This document shows, in pieces, positions 8,376 to 16,644 of a stretch of DNA of 64,000 nt. Positions within the stretch are counted from its first letter, which is position 1. The number at the start of each line of letters is the position of its first letter. Below the pieces are notes generated by a model. The model searched no databases and was not told the DNA's origin. It was given only the letters and a program-made list of their open reading frames with translations. This DNA is from Psychrobacter sp. Choline-02u-9 (GTDB lineage Bacteria; Pseudomonadota; Gammaproteobacteria; Pseudomonadales; Moraxellaceae), in contig NZ_PJBF01000058.1 of the NCBI RefSeq assembly GCF_002836505.1, forward strand, positions 124,001-188,000. The letters run 5' to 3'. Position numbers and translations under genes: made by a program.

Positions 8376-8933
8376 ATGACCAAAGCGATGATTATGACTG
8401 ACAAATTCCAAGTAAATATGACGCCAAAAAGTGCTATTCAGAATATGCAATCCCATTCAAATATTGTAACTGACCATAAGACCGCTTCTTCAGCTATGCG
8501 GCGCAGTGCGATAAAAAAGTCTGGTCAAGCAGGATTCACTCTTATCGAGATTATGGTCGTTATTGTGATCCTAGCCATTCTTGCTGGATTAGTGGTACCA
8601 AAAGTAGTTGGTCAAAGTGATAAGGCCCGTGTGAAAACAACTGAAACGGCGCTTGCCACTGTCTCAAATGCGTTAGATATGTATAAGGTTGATAACTCGC
8701 GCTATCCAACGACCGCTCAAGGGTTAGAGGCGCTTACGACACCGCCAGCTGATGCAAAAAACTATCCTGAAGGTGGGTATATTAAAGGTGGCTATCCGAC
8801 CGATGGCTGGGAAAATGAGATGCAGTATGTTGCACCAGGTAGTGAAGGGCGACCTTATGATTTATTTTCATTAGGTGCTGATGGTCAACAAGGTGGTGAA
8901 GGTCAAGATGCGGATCTTTATGCTCAGCTATAA
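8376..8933 (+). CDS. gspG: Type II secretion major pseudopilin GspG
   Basis: This is the main subunit of the short periplasmic pseudopilus. It has a class III prepilin leader ending in G before FTLIEIMVVIVILAIL, with Glu at +5. The body is typical of GspG: KVVGQSDKARVKTTETAL, YKVDNSRYPTTAQGLEAL and the C-terminal calcium-site region DLFSLGADGQQGGEGQDADL. The first in-frame codons are GTG 8373 and ATG 8376, giving a leader of about 50 residues, which is unusually long. The ATG at 8496 would give MRRSAIKKSGQAG, a normal-length leader, and may be the real start; no clear ribosome-binding site separates them. GspO/PilD is expected to process it, but that gene is not in the window. Confidence 0.9.
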   Translation: MTKAMIMTDKFQVNMTPKSAIQNMQSHSNIVTDHKTASSAMRRSAIKKSGQAGFTLIEIMVVIVILAILAGLVVPKVVGQSDKARVKTTETALATVSNALDMYKVDNSRYPTTAQGLEALTTPPADAKNYPEGGYIKGGYPTDGWENEMQYVAPGSEGRPYDLFSLGADGQQGGEGQDADLYAQL

Positions 8934-9030
8934 AGCTTAATAACAGACGTATAGTGAACAAATTCTGATACTAATATAGCTTTGTAGAATGAAACATTCG
9001 TTCATCCATGCACTTTCAACAATTTATAAA

Positions 9031-9066
9031 TATCAACCAATATTCCCTTATTGGTTGATATTTTTT
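9031..9066 (+). terminator. Rho-independent terminator after gspG
   Basis: A perfect 12-bp stem TATCAACCAATA/TATTGGTTGATA with a six-base loop is followed by six T. Confidence 0.85.
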
Positions 9067-9178
9067 ATCAGTAGATAAACTGCCTACTGTTCAATACAAG
9101 TTTGATAGCCAGTGCTATAAATATATCTAGGCGCTCAGCAAAACAGTCATCGCAAACTGCAATTAAAGGTAATCATCT

Positions 9179-9727
9179 ATGTCGATTCAACAGTCTAATA
9201 AATATTTTTCTAAAAACCTTTATAAATTGGTTCTAACCGTTGCAAGCACTTCATTGGTAACGGTCTTGTCAATGACATCGATCAGTGTACAAGCAGCAGG
9301 GTTAAATGACTTATTTAAAAATAGCTCCTCGGCAAAATCAAAGTTCTTATCAGTGGATGAAGCCTTTCAGGTGGTCAGTAATACCAAAGCGATTTCCAAA
9401 GGCACGCGGCTGTCGATCAGTTTTGAAATTACGCCAGGGCATTATGTTTATAAGGATAAGCTTACGTTGAGCTTCCCTAAAGGAATAAACGCCACGCCGT
9501 TCACTTTTAATCAAGCACCAGTATCAATCAATGATCCGACCTTTGGTCAGGTTCCTGTATTTACACAAAGAAGCGTCATTGCAACCACGACACTGACGAC
9601 CAGTAATGGTAAGGGCGCCAAAAACGCGCCTATTATTATTGGTTGGCAAGGGTGTGCAACGGCTGGGCTATGCTATCCACCAGAAAAAATCAAAACCAAG
9701 ATAGACATTGCTGCGACACGCAGATAA
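9179..9727 (+). CDS. Free-standing DsbD alpha-domain (thiol-disulfide) periplasmic protein
   Basis: A 182-aa exported protein. A signal peptide spans residues 1-39 (SMTSISVQA before AGLND). The rest is a complete N-terminal DsbD alpha domain, the immunoglobulin-like module that passes electrons from the DsbD membrane domain to DsbC or DsbG. C159 and C165, in GWQGCATAGLCYPPE, have the six-residue spacing of the E. coli C103/C109 redox pair. The TM and thioredoxin domains of DsbD are absent. It lies 47 nt before full-length dsbD and is plainly a tandem partial copy, sharing the AGLNDLF/AGLGDLF start and most later blocks. Both cysteines are kept, so it could act as a soluble electron carrier or compete with the tethered domain; this is inference. 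Confidence 0.85.
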   Translation: MSIQQSNKYFSKNLYKLVLTVASTSLVTVLSMTSISVQAAGLNDLFKNSSSAKSKFLSVDEAFQVVSNTKAISKGTRLSISFEITPGHYVYKDKLTLSFPKGINATPFTFNQAPVSINDPTFGQVPVFTQRSVIATTTLTTSNGKGAKNAPIIIGWQGCATAGLCYPPEKIKTKIDIAATRR

Positions 9728-9774
9728 ATAGCGAGCAGATTGATTAAAATATCGGTAATAATAGGTAGCCATTC

Positions 9775-11895
9775 ATGTCCATCAAGACATCACCAAAGTC
9801 TTCATCATTTAGCGTATCTACCCATTCGAAAAAATCCCATATCTTAGCGCTTGCCATCGCTAGTGGCTCATTGCTGACAGGTTTATCAGCGACATCGACG
9901 GTACAAGCGGCAGGGTTAGGCGACCTTTTCGGTAGTAGTGAAAGCTCGTCGAAGTCAAAGTTTTTGCCAGTGGATCAAGCGTTTCAGGTAAGTACAGATA
10001 GTACCCCTGTCAAAGCCGGTACGCGGTTATCTATTAATTTCGATATCACCCCTGAACATTACGTCTATAAAAAGCAAATTAAGCTTACGCTACCCGCTGG
10101 CGTGACGGCTGCACCTTTTACCTTTAGCCAAACACCGTACTCGATAGATGACCCGACTTTTGGCAAAGTACTGGTATTTGACCAAGCAAATATGGTCGCT
10201 ACCACCACACTGACGAACAATAGTGGCAAGAGTATAGATGGTGCCGCTATCGTCGTCGGCTGGCAGGGCTGTGCAAAAGCAGGACTGTGCTATCCACCTG
10301 AAAAGATTAATACGCCTGTCGATATTGCAGCTGCATCGACGCAGGTATCAGCAGATAGTGCGAGCTCGACCGATTCAGAGAATAGTGCTACGGCGAAACC
10401 AGAGGAAGTCAGCTCAACAGCTCTTGATAATACTTTGCCTGATGAGGCGCAAGCACTGACAGACGATGGTGCTATTGACTATGATCTCATTGATGACAGC
10501 GCTGTAGAGTATGATTCTTTAGATAGTAGTACGGCGACGAATACGATTTCTGCAGCAAATAGCAGCGTAACAGGCGAGACGGCCAATATCGAAAGTACCT
10601 TGAGCAACAGTTTCGTTGATAGCGATCCTTTTGGTTTGGCTTCTCACCCTTGGCTGGCATTAGTACTATTATTTTTAGCAGGCTTAGGCTTAGCTTTGAC
10701 GCCTTGCGTCCTACCGATGCTGCCTATTGTGGCCAATATTGTAGCCCGCGAACAAAACCCAACGGTCAAACGCGGTGTCATCTTGACCACCAGTTACGCG
10801 ATTGGGGTAGCGACTGCTTATGGTATTTTGGGCGCTGTTATCGCAGTATTCGGTGAGTCTTTAGGTATTATTGGTTGGCTGCAGAACCCGATCATTATCA
10901 TCAGCTTTGCTATTGTTTTTATACTTCTCGCACTATACATGTTAGGTCTTTTCAGTGTGCGATTACCACAAGCGATCAGTCGAAAGATGCAAGGCTTAAG
11001 CCAAGCAGGTGACAGTAAGCTTGGTAGTACAGGCGGCAGTTTGATCGCTGGGTTTTTATCAGCGTTAGTCGTGTCACCTTGTGTTTCTGCGCCATTATTT
11101 GGAGCATTATTGGCGGTCTCTACCATTGGTAGTCCGTTGCTCGGCTTTGCCGCTTTATTCATGCTGGGTTTTGGTTTATCAGCGCCGCTTATCCTAATCG
11201 GTGCTACTCAAGGCAAGATTATGCCAAAGGCAGGCGAGTGGATGAATTGGGTAAAGCAAGGCTTTGCTTTACTACTGTTTGCCGTGGCACTGCTATTGAT
11301 TGAGCGCGTGTTTATATCGCCAGTCATGCTGATGGTGTGGGCGTTATGGTTTATGGTCTTGGCAACATGGGCATGGAGTTGGCTAGGTAAAGGTCGTATG
11401 CTGACCCAAGCACTAAGCCTTATCGCTGGTATTTGGGCCGCTTGCCTAATAGTCGGCGCTGCATTGGGTAATGATGATAGCTTACATCCATTAGCGTCAT
11501 TGGGTGCAGCACCGATGATGGTACAGTCAACATCTGGTCAACCAGTGAATAGTGATAGCACCACTGATAAGACGATCACGACGCTTGCAGAGCTAGATGC
11601 CATTGTCGCAGCCAATCCGAATGTCATTGTCGATCTGACAGCAGAGTGGTGTATTGAGTGCCGCATTATGGACAAGAACCTGTTTCATAATCGCCCAGCA
11701 CAAATGCAAGATTGGCAATTAGTAAAGCTCGATATCACTGAGACGACAGCAGACTCAAAAGCCGTGTTGTCTCGTTACCAACTCTTTGGTCCACCAGCGC
11801 TACTATATTATATTGATGGTCAGCTAGTAAATCAGCAAGTTGGTGAGATTGGTCGCTCAGAATTTGAGCAAACATTATCGGCGTTGAACAACTAA
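9775..11895 (+). CDS. dsbD: Thiol:disulfide interchange protein DsbD
   Basis: This inner-membrane reductant conduit carries electrons from cytoplasmic thioredoxin to the periplasm. All three parts are present in 706 aa. After the signal peptide, the alpha domain has C166 and C172 in GWQGCAKAGLCYPPE. An acidic Ser/Asp/Thr-rich linker of about 100 residues (190-290) follows, longer than in E. coli. The membrane domain (about 290-570) carries the paired cysteines C311 in LTPCVLP and C436 in VSPCVSAP. The C-terminal thioredoxin-like gamma domain has C626-I-E-C629. The dsbC-type partner is at 39505-40359. It probably shares a transcript with the alpha-domain gene upstream and has a terminator downstream. 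Confidence 0.95.
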   Translation: MSIKTSPKSSSFSVSTHSKKSHILALAIASGSLLTGLSATSTVQAAGLGDLFGSSESSSKSKFLPVDQAFQVSTDSTPVKAGTRLSINFDITPEHYVYKKQIKLTLPAGVTAAPFTFSQTPYSIDDPTFGKVLVFDQANMVATTTLTNNSGKSIDGAAIVVGWQGCAKAGLCYPPEKINTPVDIAAASTQVSADSASSTDSENSATAKPEEVSSTALDNTLPDEAQALTDDGAIDYDLIDDSAVEYDSLDSSTATNTISAANSSVTGETANIESTLSNSFVDSDPFGLASHPWLALVLLFLAGLGLALTPCVLPMLPIVANIVAREQNPTVKRGVILTTSYAIGVATAYGILGAVIAVFGESLGIIGWLQNPIIIISFAIVFILLALYMLGLFSVRLPQAISRKMQGLSQAGDSKLGSTGGSLIAGFLSALVVSPCVSAPLFGALLAVSTIGSPLLGFAALFMLGFGLSAPLILIGATQGKIMPKAGEWMNWVKQGFALLLFAVALLLIERVFISPVMLMVWALWFMVLATWAWSWLGKGRMLTQALSLIAGIWAACLIVGAALGNDDSLHPLASLGAAPMMVQSTSGQPVNSDSTTDKTITTLAELDAIVAANPNVIVDLTAEWCIECRIMDKNLFHNRPAQMQDWQLVKLDITETTADSKAVLSRYQLFGPPALLYYIDGQLVNQQVGEIGRSEFEQTLSALNN

Positions 11896-11960
11896 TATCT
11901 AACAACGAACACTTAAGAAACCAATGTTATATTTCGAAAACTCTTAAGAATATTAAGAAG

Positions 11961-11992
11961 GCCAGTATACTAAGAAAGTATGCTGGCTTTTT
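11961..11992 (+). terminator. Rho-independent terminator after dsbD
   Basis: GCCAGTATACT pairs with AGTATGCTGGC (one G-T) around a five-base loop, followed by TTTTT. Confidence 0.85.
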
Positions 11993-12279
11993 CAATGCCA
12001 TTAAATTCATACTATAGAATATTTATTAAGTATTTGTTATATAAGTAATTATATTGATAGGTGCTTATTTTAACTACCGATAAAGCTAGTATCGTGCTTA
12101 TATTTTCATTACAATAAGGAAACAATGCAGCAGGGGCACTGATTGTCATTTTTTCCGCTCCTAACATCTGCGATTAGCTGATAGTCTCAGTCAATTCTAT
12201 TTTAGCGACAACGCTAATGGTTATATTAATTACCTCATATACTCTGCTAGCGCTAATGCTAGTTAGATAAAGGACACTT
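11993..12279. other. Upstream region of pldA
   Basis: The stretch between the dsbD terminator and pldA has no open frame of note. A GCTAGCGCTAATGCTAG sequence just before the gene (around 12246-12262) is internally repetitive. No promoter could be assigned with confidence. Confidence 0.4.
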
Positions 12280-13728
12280 ATGTTTGCCCATACCATTACT
12301 CAGCGTCACCAACAGCCTTCTTACCAGAATGTGCATATGCCTCTTCGTATTGCAGTTGCGCTTGCGTTGAGTTGTACCGCGATACAAGTACAAGCTGCTG
12401 ATGATTCTCAGACTTATAACGAACTGCCAGCACCCGAAGCTGCGTTTGAATACGAAGATCTTGACCTATCACAGAGTCTTGATAACAGTGTGATATCTTC
12501 TGATATGAGTACACAAAATGGCAAAATAATCAGCAAAGAATTTATTGCTCAGCAAGCCAAGCTGTTTTCTGAATGTACGCAAGTCCAGTCTAGTGCTGCT
12601 CGCCTAGCTTGTTTTGATAAAGTAGCTGAACAAGGTAAGACACCAAGCTACACCTCAACCAAACAACCAATTGATTTGGCAAAGACCTTTCAAAGTACGG
12701 TCTCAGGTAATCCAAAAGTGATATTGGCTGAGTCTCAAACGGCGATGAGCGGGACGACAGTTGAAGATGCAGATACCATTTTAATGACTAATCAGCAAAC
12801 AGCTGCCAGCAAATTGAAGGCAAATGGCAACGTAGAAGTAGATGCTGAAACGAATAGCGAGGCACAGATTTTAGAAAATGTCGGTGTTACTCAAACAGAC
12901 ATCGAAAAATTCTCGCCACTCAGTTTATCTTATGACCTAGACAAAAATAGTGAGCGTGGCACTTGGACGGTTAGACCATATCGACCGACATATCTGTTGC
13001 CACTATTTTATACTTTCGATCCCAATTTAAGTCCAAGTACACCATCGCAAGAAACAGATCCTTTTGATTCTAATGACATACGTGAGACTGAGCTAAAATT
13101 CCAATTATCCCTAAAAACAAAAGTCGCAGAAGATTTGTTTGATACCAGTGCTGACCTATGGTTTGGCTATACCCAAGAATCACATTGGCAAGTTTATAAC
13201 GAAGACAACTCGCGTCCATTCCGTGCTACCGATTATCAACCTGAAATATTCTTAACTCAACCTGTGACAGCAGATCTGCCTTTTGGTGGACGTCTGCGTA
13301 TGTTGGGCGCAGGTGCTGTCCATCACTCGAATGGACAAGATGATCCATTATCACGTTCATGGAATCGTGCTTATCTCATGGCAGGCGCAGAGTGGGGCAA
13401 GCTATCAGTCATACCGCGTTTATGGGCTCGAGTAAATAACGAAAGTAGTAGCGATGACGATAATCCAGATATCGAAGACTACATGGGCTACGGTGATATC
13501 AAATTCTTGTACGATTTGCCGGCTGATCAGAGCATTAGCGGTACCTTGCGCTACAATCCAGGTACCAATAAAGGTGCTGCGCAAATCGACTATATCTATC
13601 CTATATCAGAGAACGTTAATGGTATGGTTCAGCTATTCCAAGGATATGGTGAGTCGATCATTGATTATAATCATGAAAATACCTCTATCGGCTTCGGTAT
13701 CGTACTGAACGATTGGAAAGGGCTTTAA
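12280..13728 (+). CDS. pldA: Outer-membrane phospholipase A (OMPLA)
   Basis: A calcium-dependent outer-membrane enzyme that hydrolyses phospholipids which have flipped to the outer leaflet. The catalytic signature is complete: H348 and S350 in VHHSNGQ, and N362 in RSWNR, with exactly the His/Ser/Asn spacing of E. coli OMPLA (142, 144, 156). The C-terminal half (about 215-482) is rich in alternating beta strands and ends in a membrane-strand-like segment. The protein is 482 aa, far longer than the E. coli enzyme. After the signal peptide (cleavage near AIQVQA) there is an extension of about 170 residues. It includes a two-cysteine motif, C99 and C111 in CTQVQSSAARLACFD, a pattern seen in several unrelated envelope proteins. 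The start at 12280 is not fixed by a strong ribosome-binding site. Confidence 0.9.
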   Translation: MFAHTITQRHQQPSYQNVHMPLRIAVALALSCTAIQVQAADDSQTYNELPAPEAAFEYEDLDLSQSLDNSVISSDMSTQNGKIISKEFIAQQAKLFSECTQVQSSAARLACFDKVAEQGKTPSYTSTKQPIDLAKTFQSTVSGNPKVILAESQTAMSGTTVEDADTILMTNQQTAASKLKANGNVEVDAETNSEAQILENVGVTQTDIEKFSPLSLSYDLDKNSERGTWTVRPYRPTYLLPLFYTFDPNLSPSTPSQETDPFDSNDIRETELKFQLSLKTKVAEDLFDTSADLWFGYTQESHWQVYNEDNSRPFRATDYQPEIFLTQPVTADLPFGGRLRMLGAGAVHHSNGQDDPLSRSWNRAYLMAGAEWGKLSVIPRLWARVNNESSSDDDNPDIEDYMGYGDIKFLYDLPADQSISGTLRYNPGTNKGAAQIDYIYPISENVNGMVQLFQGYGESIIDYNHENTSIGFGIVLNDWKGL

Positions 13729-13803
13729 TTCGGAAAGGACATTAATTTGAGAAAGGCTCTAATATAGGTGGAATTTATGATAAGTTATGACAAATAATAG
13801 TTT

Positions 13804-14640
13804 ATGCGCCGCTTAGCGCCTTATCAAACTGGACTGTGGTTGGCAGAGTATATGGATATGCGCTGCCAACTATGCCGTATTTATCGTAGTACACCACAAT
13901 CTCAACTACTACACCATCAAACACAATCTAGCCTACATAATATAACGGATATGCCGCCTACACGGACAGCCTTAAAGAAACACTCTTTTCTTACTAATAT
14001 CGTTCATCAAGCAAACAGCTATTTGAGCAGTGGTTTACTTTGTGATCACTGTCACAACGATATTACTTGGTTGCCAAGACCTTTTGAAGTGGATATCGCT
14101 CCTAGTATATCTCTATCTATCCAAGCCTCTACTTACTACGAGTATCCAATACGTCAAGCTATCCGAGCATTTAAGCATCAGGAGGATATGACGAAATTGC
14201 CGTTACTATTACATGCCATACGTCAATTACCGCGTCCACACGGTTGTCATCGTAATAACAGCGTGATTGTCGCTATGCCAACGACAAGTCAACGATTGGT
14301 TAAACGTGGGTTCGATCCTGTCAGTATTCTATCTGCCCAATTGTCTAAACATTGGCAAATTCCTTTATGGCAAGGCGTTAAGCGCATTGACGATACAGTT
14401 AGTCAGCAGGGACTGACTCGTGCCGAACGTCTTAGTAACTTAGACAACGCCTTTGCTCTAATCGAAAGGCCTCCTACAAAACGCTTACTACTATTCGATG
14501 ATGTATCTACCACAGGTGCAAGCTTACAAGCATTAGCGCAAGCGTTCATTCCACCTGCAGCAATAAAATCAGCAACGGATAGCAGCCATAATAGTTATCA
14601 AATTTCTGCTTACGTATTAGCCCATGGCAGCAAACCTTAA
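13804..14640 (+). CDS. comF: ComF-family phosphoribosyltransferase-like protein
   Basis: A 278-aa member of the ComF family, linked to DNA uptake during natural transformation. The N-terminus has a zinc-finger-like pair C21-x2-C24, with a second CDHC pair near residue 80. The C-terminal half is a type I phosphoribosyltransferase fold with the PRPP-binding loop LLLFDDVSTTGAS and the preceding RGFDP and QQGLTRAERLSNL blocks. In other ComF proteins the finger pairs are closer together; here about 50 residues separate them. Its place near type IV pilus genes fits a competence role, but no transcriptional link is seen. The ATG at 13804 lies 75 nt after pldA. Confidence 0.88.
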   Translation: MRRLAPYQTGLWLAEYMDMRCQLCRIYRSTPQSQLLHHQTQSSLHNITDMPPTRTALKKHSFLTNIVHQANSYLSSGLLCDHCHNDITWLPRPFEVDIAPSISLSIQASTYYEYPIRQAIRAFKHQEDMTKLPLLLHAIRQLPRPHGCHRNNSVIVAMPTTSQRLVKRGFDPVSILSAQLSKHWQIPLWQGVKRIDDTVSQQGLTRAERLSNLDNAFALIERPPTKRLLLFDDVSTTGASLQALAQAFIPPAAIKSATDSSHNSYQISAYVLAHGSKP

Positions 14641-14856
14641 ACCTAGTACATTTTTGTCAGCAATATCTAATTATTGCTAATATATTTCCTTAACGCTATA
14701 TTATTATATATATTAATTCGTTGTTTTAAGCTATGTGTTTAAATAATTTTTTGTTGAGTTAGTTTATAAGTTGAGAGGGCTAGATAGTGAGTGCCTCCTT
14801 AAATAATGCTAGCTAAATATCGTGGAATGAAAATTGCATGTTATTTAGCAAGACTA
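14641..14856. other. A+T-rich intergenic region after comF
   Basis: About 215 nt of very A+T-rich sequence between comF and the inverted-repeat element. No gene, clear terminator or promoter was found. Confidence 0.5.
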
Positions 14857-15121
14857 GGGCGTGTTGAACATTCAAATATTAGGACTGCTGATAGATAAAA
14901 TCGCACCAAACTAGGCGTAAACCGACGATAATGTCGAGGCCTTAGCTAGGTTTACAACACCGTTTGGGGTGATTTTAGCATCAGCCCTTTGGGGCGGGGC
15001 TCTTTTTTGCCAATACATGGCGAAATTGTCTATCCTAGAATGACTAGGCTTCGAAAATTTCACTGCGTATTGCCTGTAAAATAGCCGCCGCCAGTGCCAC
15101 ATTTGAATGTTCAACACGCCC
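14857..15121. mobile_element. 265-bp non-autonomous element with perfect 21-bp inverted repeats and TA flanks
   Basis: The first 21 bases (14857-14877, starting GGGCGTGTTGAACATTC) are the exact reverse complement of the last 21 (15101-15121). The element is flanked by TA on both sides (14855-14856 and 15122-15123). The interior has no transposase; a 68-codon minus-strand frame inside it has no supporting features. TA duplication with short perfect ends fits a MITE mobilised in trans by an IS630/Tc1-type or IS5-type transposase; the family is inferred. It sits about 115 bp upstream of the minor-pilin operon. Confidence 0.8.
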
Positions 15122-15238
15122 TAATATCTAATTAATATAATAAATGAAGATTTAGCTATTTAAGCCTATTGAGTACCTCACCATTCAAATTAAAGAGGTT
15201 CAATAATCTATGATAATAATAAAAAATAGGGTAGCAAT

Positions 15239-16147
15239 ATGAAAGCTTCTAAGATAAAAGTCTCATACTCAAAATTTGTAGATTATCTAGGATTCACTTT
15301 AGTTGAACTGATGATAACGATTGCTGTATTAGCTATTATTGTAAGCATTGCTGCACCTATTATTAGTGAGCAATTAGCTAATCAGCGTATTAAATCAACG
15401 ACTGCTACATTAATGAATGTCTTAAAGGAAGCAAAAGCTGAAAGCAATATTAACAACATACCTGTAACGGTCAGCTACATTAATGGAATTCGGCCAAACA
15501 ATATTATCAATATTGAGGTTCCCTACTCAGGCCCGAATGTTCTTTCCTCATGGACAAAACCTCAAGATTGGACAAACCTCTTCATGAAATCAGCGTTAGC
15601 TCGTGGTTGGCCGCCTTCTGACTCGGGCAGCAATAACGGTGGCAGCAATAACGGTGGCAGCAATAACGGTGGCAGCAATAACGGTGGCAGCAATAACGGT
15701 GGTAGCAACAACGGTGGTAGCAACAACGGTGGCAGCAACAACGGTGGCAGCAACAACGGTGGTAGCAACAACGGTGGTAGCAATAACGGTGGCAGCAATA
15801 ACGGTGGTGAAACTGGTGGTGGCGAAACTGGTGGTGGCGAAACTGGTGGTGGCGAAACTGGTGGTGGCGAAACTGGTGGTGGCGAAACTGGTGGTGGCGA
15901 AACTGGTGGTGGCGAAACTGGTGGTGGCGAAACTGAACCAAATCTAGTTATTATTGCAACTCACTCATACAATGTGAGCAGTACAATCAGCTCTTCAACG
16001 AAAAAGATTACTTTTAAACCCAATAGAACTGTGAGTACAGCAGTTACTTACACCATTTGTGATAGCAATAGATCAGCATTACCTAGACAGGTAATTGTGA
16101 GCAACGTGGGCCTTATTAGTAGCAAGCTTGGAGGGGTTTGTGAATGA
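15239..16147 (+). CDS. fimT: FimT/FimU-like minor pilin with a large glycine-rich repeat insert
   Basis: First gene of the minor-pilin operon. A class III leader ends at G18 before FTLVELMITIAVLAIIVSIAAP, with Glu at +5, giving the usual pilin N-terminal helix. The domain continues with a GspH/FimT pattern (RIKSTTATLMNVLKEAKAES) to about residue 128. An array follows of 12 SNNGG-type units and 9 ETGGG-type units (about residues 130-232). The last 70 residues resume a beta-rich pilin tail with two cysteines near the end (TICDSN and GVCE). Without the array the protein would be about 200 aa, close to the family norm. Its stop overlaps the pilV start (ATGA). Minor pilins of this class prime fibre assembly at the pilus tip and in some species bind DNA; the effect of the repeat is unknown. 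Confidence 0.88.
   Translation: MKASKIKVSYSKFVDYLGFTLVELMITIAVLAIIVSIAAPIISEQLANQRIKSTTATLMNVLKEAKAESNINNIPVTVSYINGIRPNNIINIEVPYSGPNVLSSWTKPQDWTNLFMKSALARGWPPSDSGSNNGGSNNGGSNNGGSNNGGSNNGGSNNGGSNNGGSNNGGSNNGGSNNGGSNNGGSNNGGETGGGETGGGETGGGETGGGETGGGETGGGETGGGETGGGETEPNLVIIATHSYNVSSTISSSTKKITFKPNRTVSTAVTYTICDSNRSALPRQVIVSNVGLISSKLGGVCE
15626..15934 (+). repeat. Coding 15-bp tandem repeat array in the minor pilin gene
   Basis: Two kinds of 15-bp unit follow each other in frame. Twelve copies encode SNNGG (unit GGCAGCAATAACGGT, with AAC/AAT and GGC/GGT third-base variants). Nine copies then encode ETGGG (unit GAAACTGGTGGTGGC, almost invariant). As the unit is a multiple of three, copy changes by slippage would alter linker length without frameshift. 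The near identity of the second block suggests recent expansion. Confidence 0.95.
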
Positions 16148-16644
16148 AAAGTAACAGTGTAGAGGCAGGCGTAGGGCTGATAGAGGTGATGGTTGCGATT
16201 CTATTACTATCTGTTGCAGTACTTGGATTTAGTGCTCTACAATTGCGAGCAATTAGTGCTACTGATGAGAGCTTGCTACGCACTCAGGCACTCAGTGTTA
16301 TCCGTGGCTTAGCGGAGAATATGCGTGCTAATTCGCAACAAATTGATACCTATCAACAGACAATTAATGATGCTACAAAGACCGTTGAAAGCTGTACTGA
16401 ATGTACTGCTGAGCAGATTGCTATTAATGAGTCTAAAGCAGCATTTGAGCAGTTAAACGACTATGGTATTAGTGTGAAAATGGTTACTTGTCCAGGAACA
16501 GCTGATTTTTCTCAGGTCAAATGTGTGATCGCGGCCTGGAGAGATACTAAGCCATTAATGGATGATAGTGACAATGATGCTTGTGCGAATGAAAATGGTA
16601 TTTATAACAGTGGTAGTAACTGTATCATTGTGGAGACATATTGA
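16144..16644 (+). CDS. pilV: Type IV pilus minor pilin PilV
   Basis: The second minor pilin of the tip-priming complex, 166 aa. The leader is short (cleavage after G9) and the mature N-terminus reads VGLIEVMVAILLLSVAVLGF with Glu at +5, followed by the PilV-typical LQLRAISATDESLLRTQALSV and GLAENMRAN blocks. Four cysteines appear in the globular part, including CTEC and a pair near the end. The start overlaps the fimT stop as ATGA, and its own stop shares a base with the pilW start, indicating translational coupling. PilD is expected to process it. Confidence 0.92.
   Translation: MKSNSVEAGVGLIEVMVAILLLSVAVLGFSALQLRAISATDESLLRTQALSVIRGLAENMRANSQQIDTYQQTINDATKTVESCTECTAEQIAINESKAAFEQLNDYGISVKMVTCPGTADFSQVKCVIAAWRDTKPLMDDSDNDACANENGIYNSGSNCIIVETY

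Noticed and set aside
9179..11895. The solitary alpha-domain gene and dsbD being one gene broken by a frameshift.
   Set aside because: Both have their own start and signal peptide, and dsbD contains a complete alpha domain, so this is duplication and not a split gene.
14911..15117. A 68-codon minus-strand frame within the MITE as a transposase remnant.
   Set aside because: It starts inside the terminal repeat, has no ribosome-binding site and shows no DDE-type motif that I can identify.
15626..15934. Regular direct repeats that could suggest a CRISPR array.
   Set aside because: The units are head-to-tail with no unique spacers, 15 bp long and lie inside a coding frame.
15562..15947. Three long repetitive frames (both strands) across the 15-bp array, coding for Pro/Leu-, His/Arg- and Val/Ala-rich chains.
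   Set aside because: They arise because a 15-bp repeat without stops is open in several frames; only the plus-strand pilin frame has a start, leader and conserved flanks.
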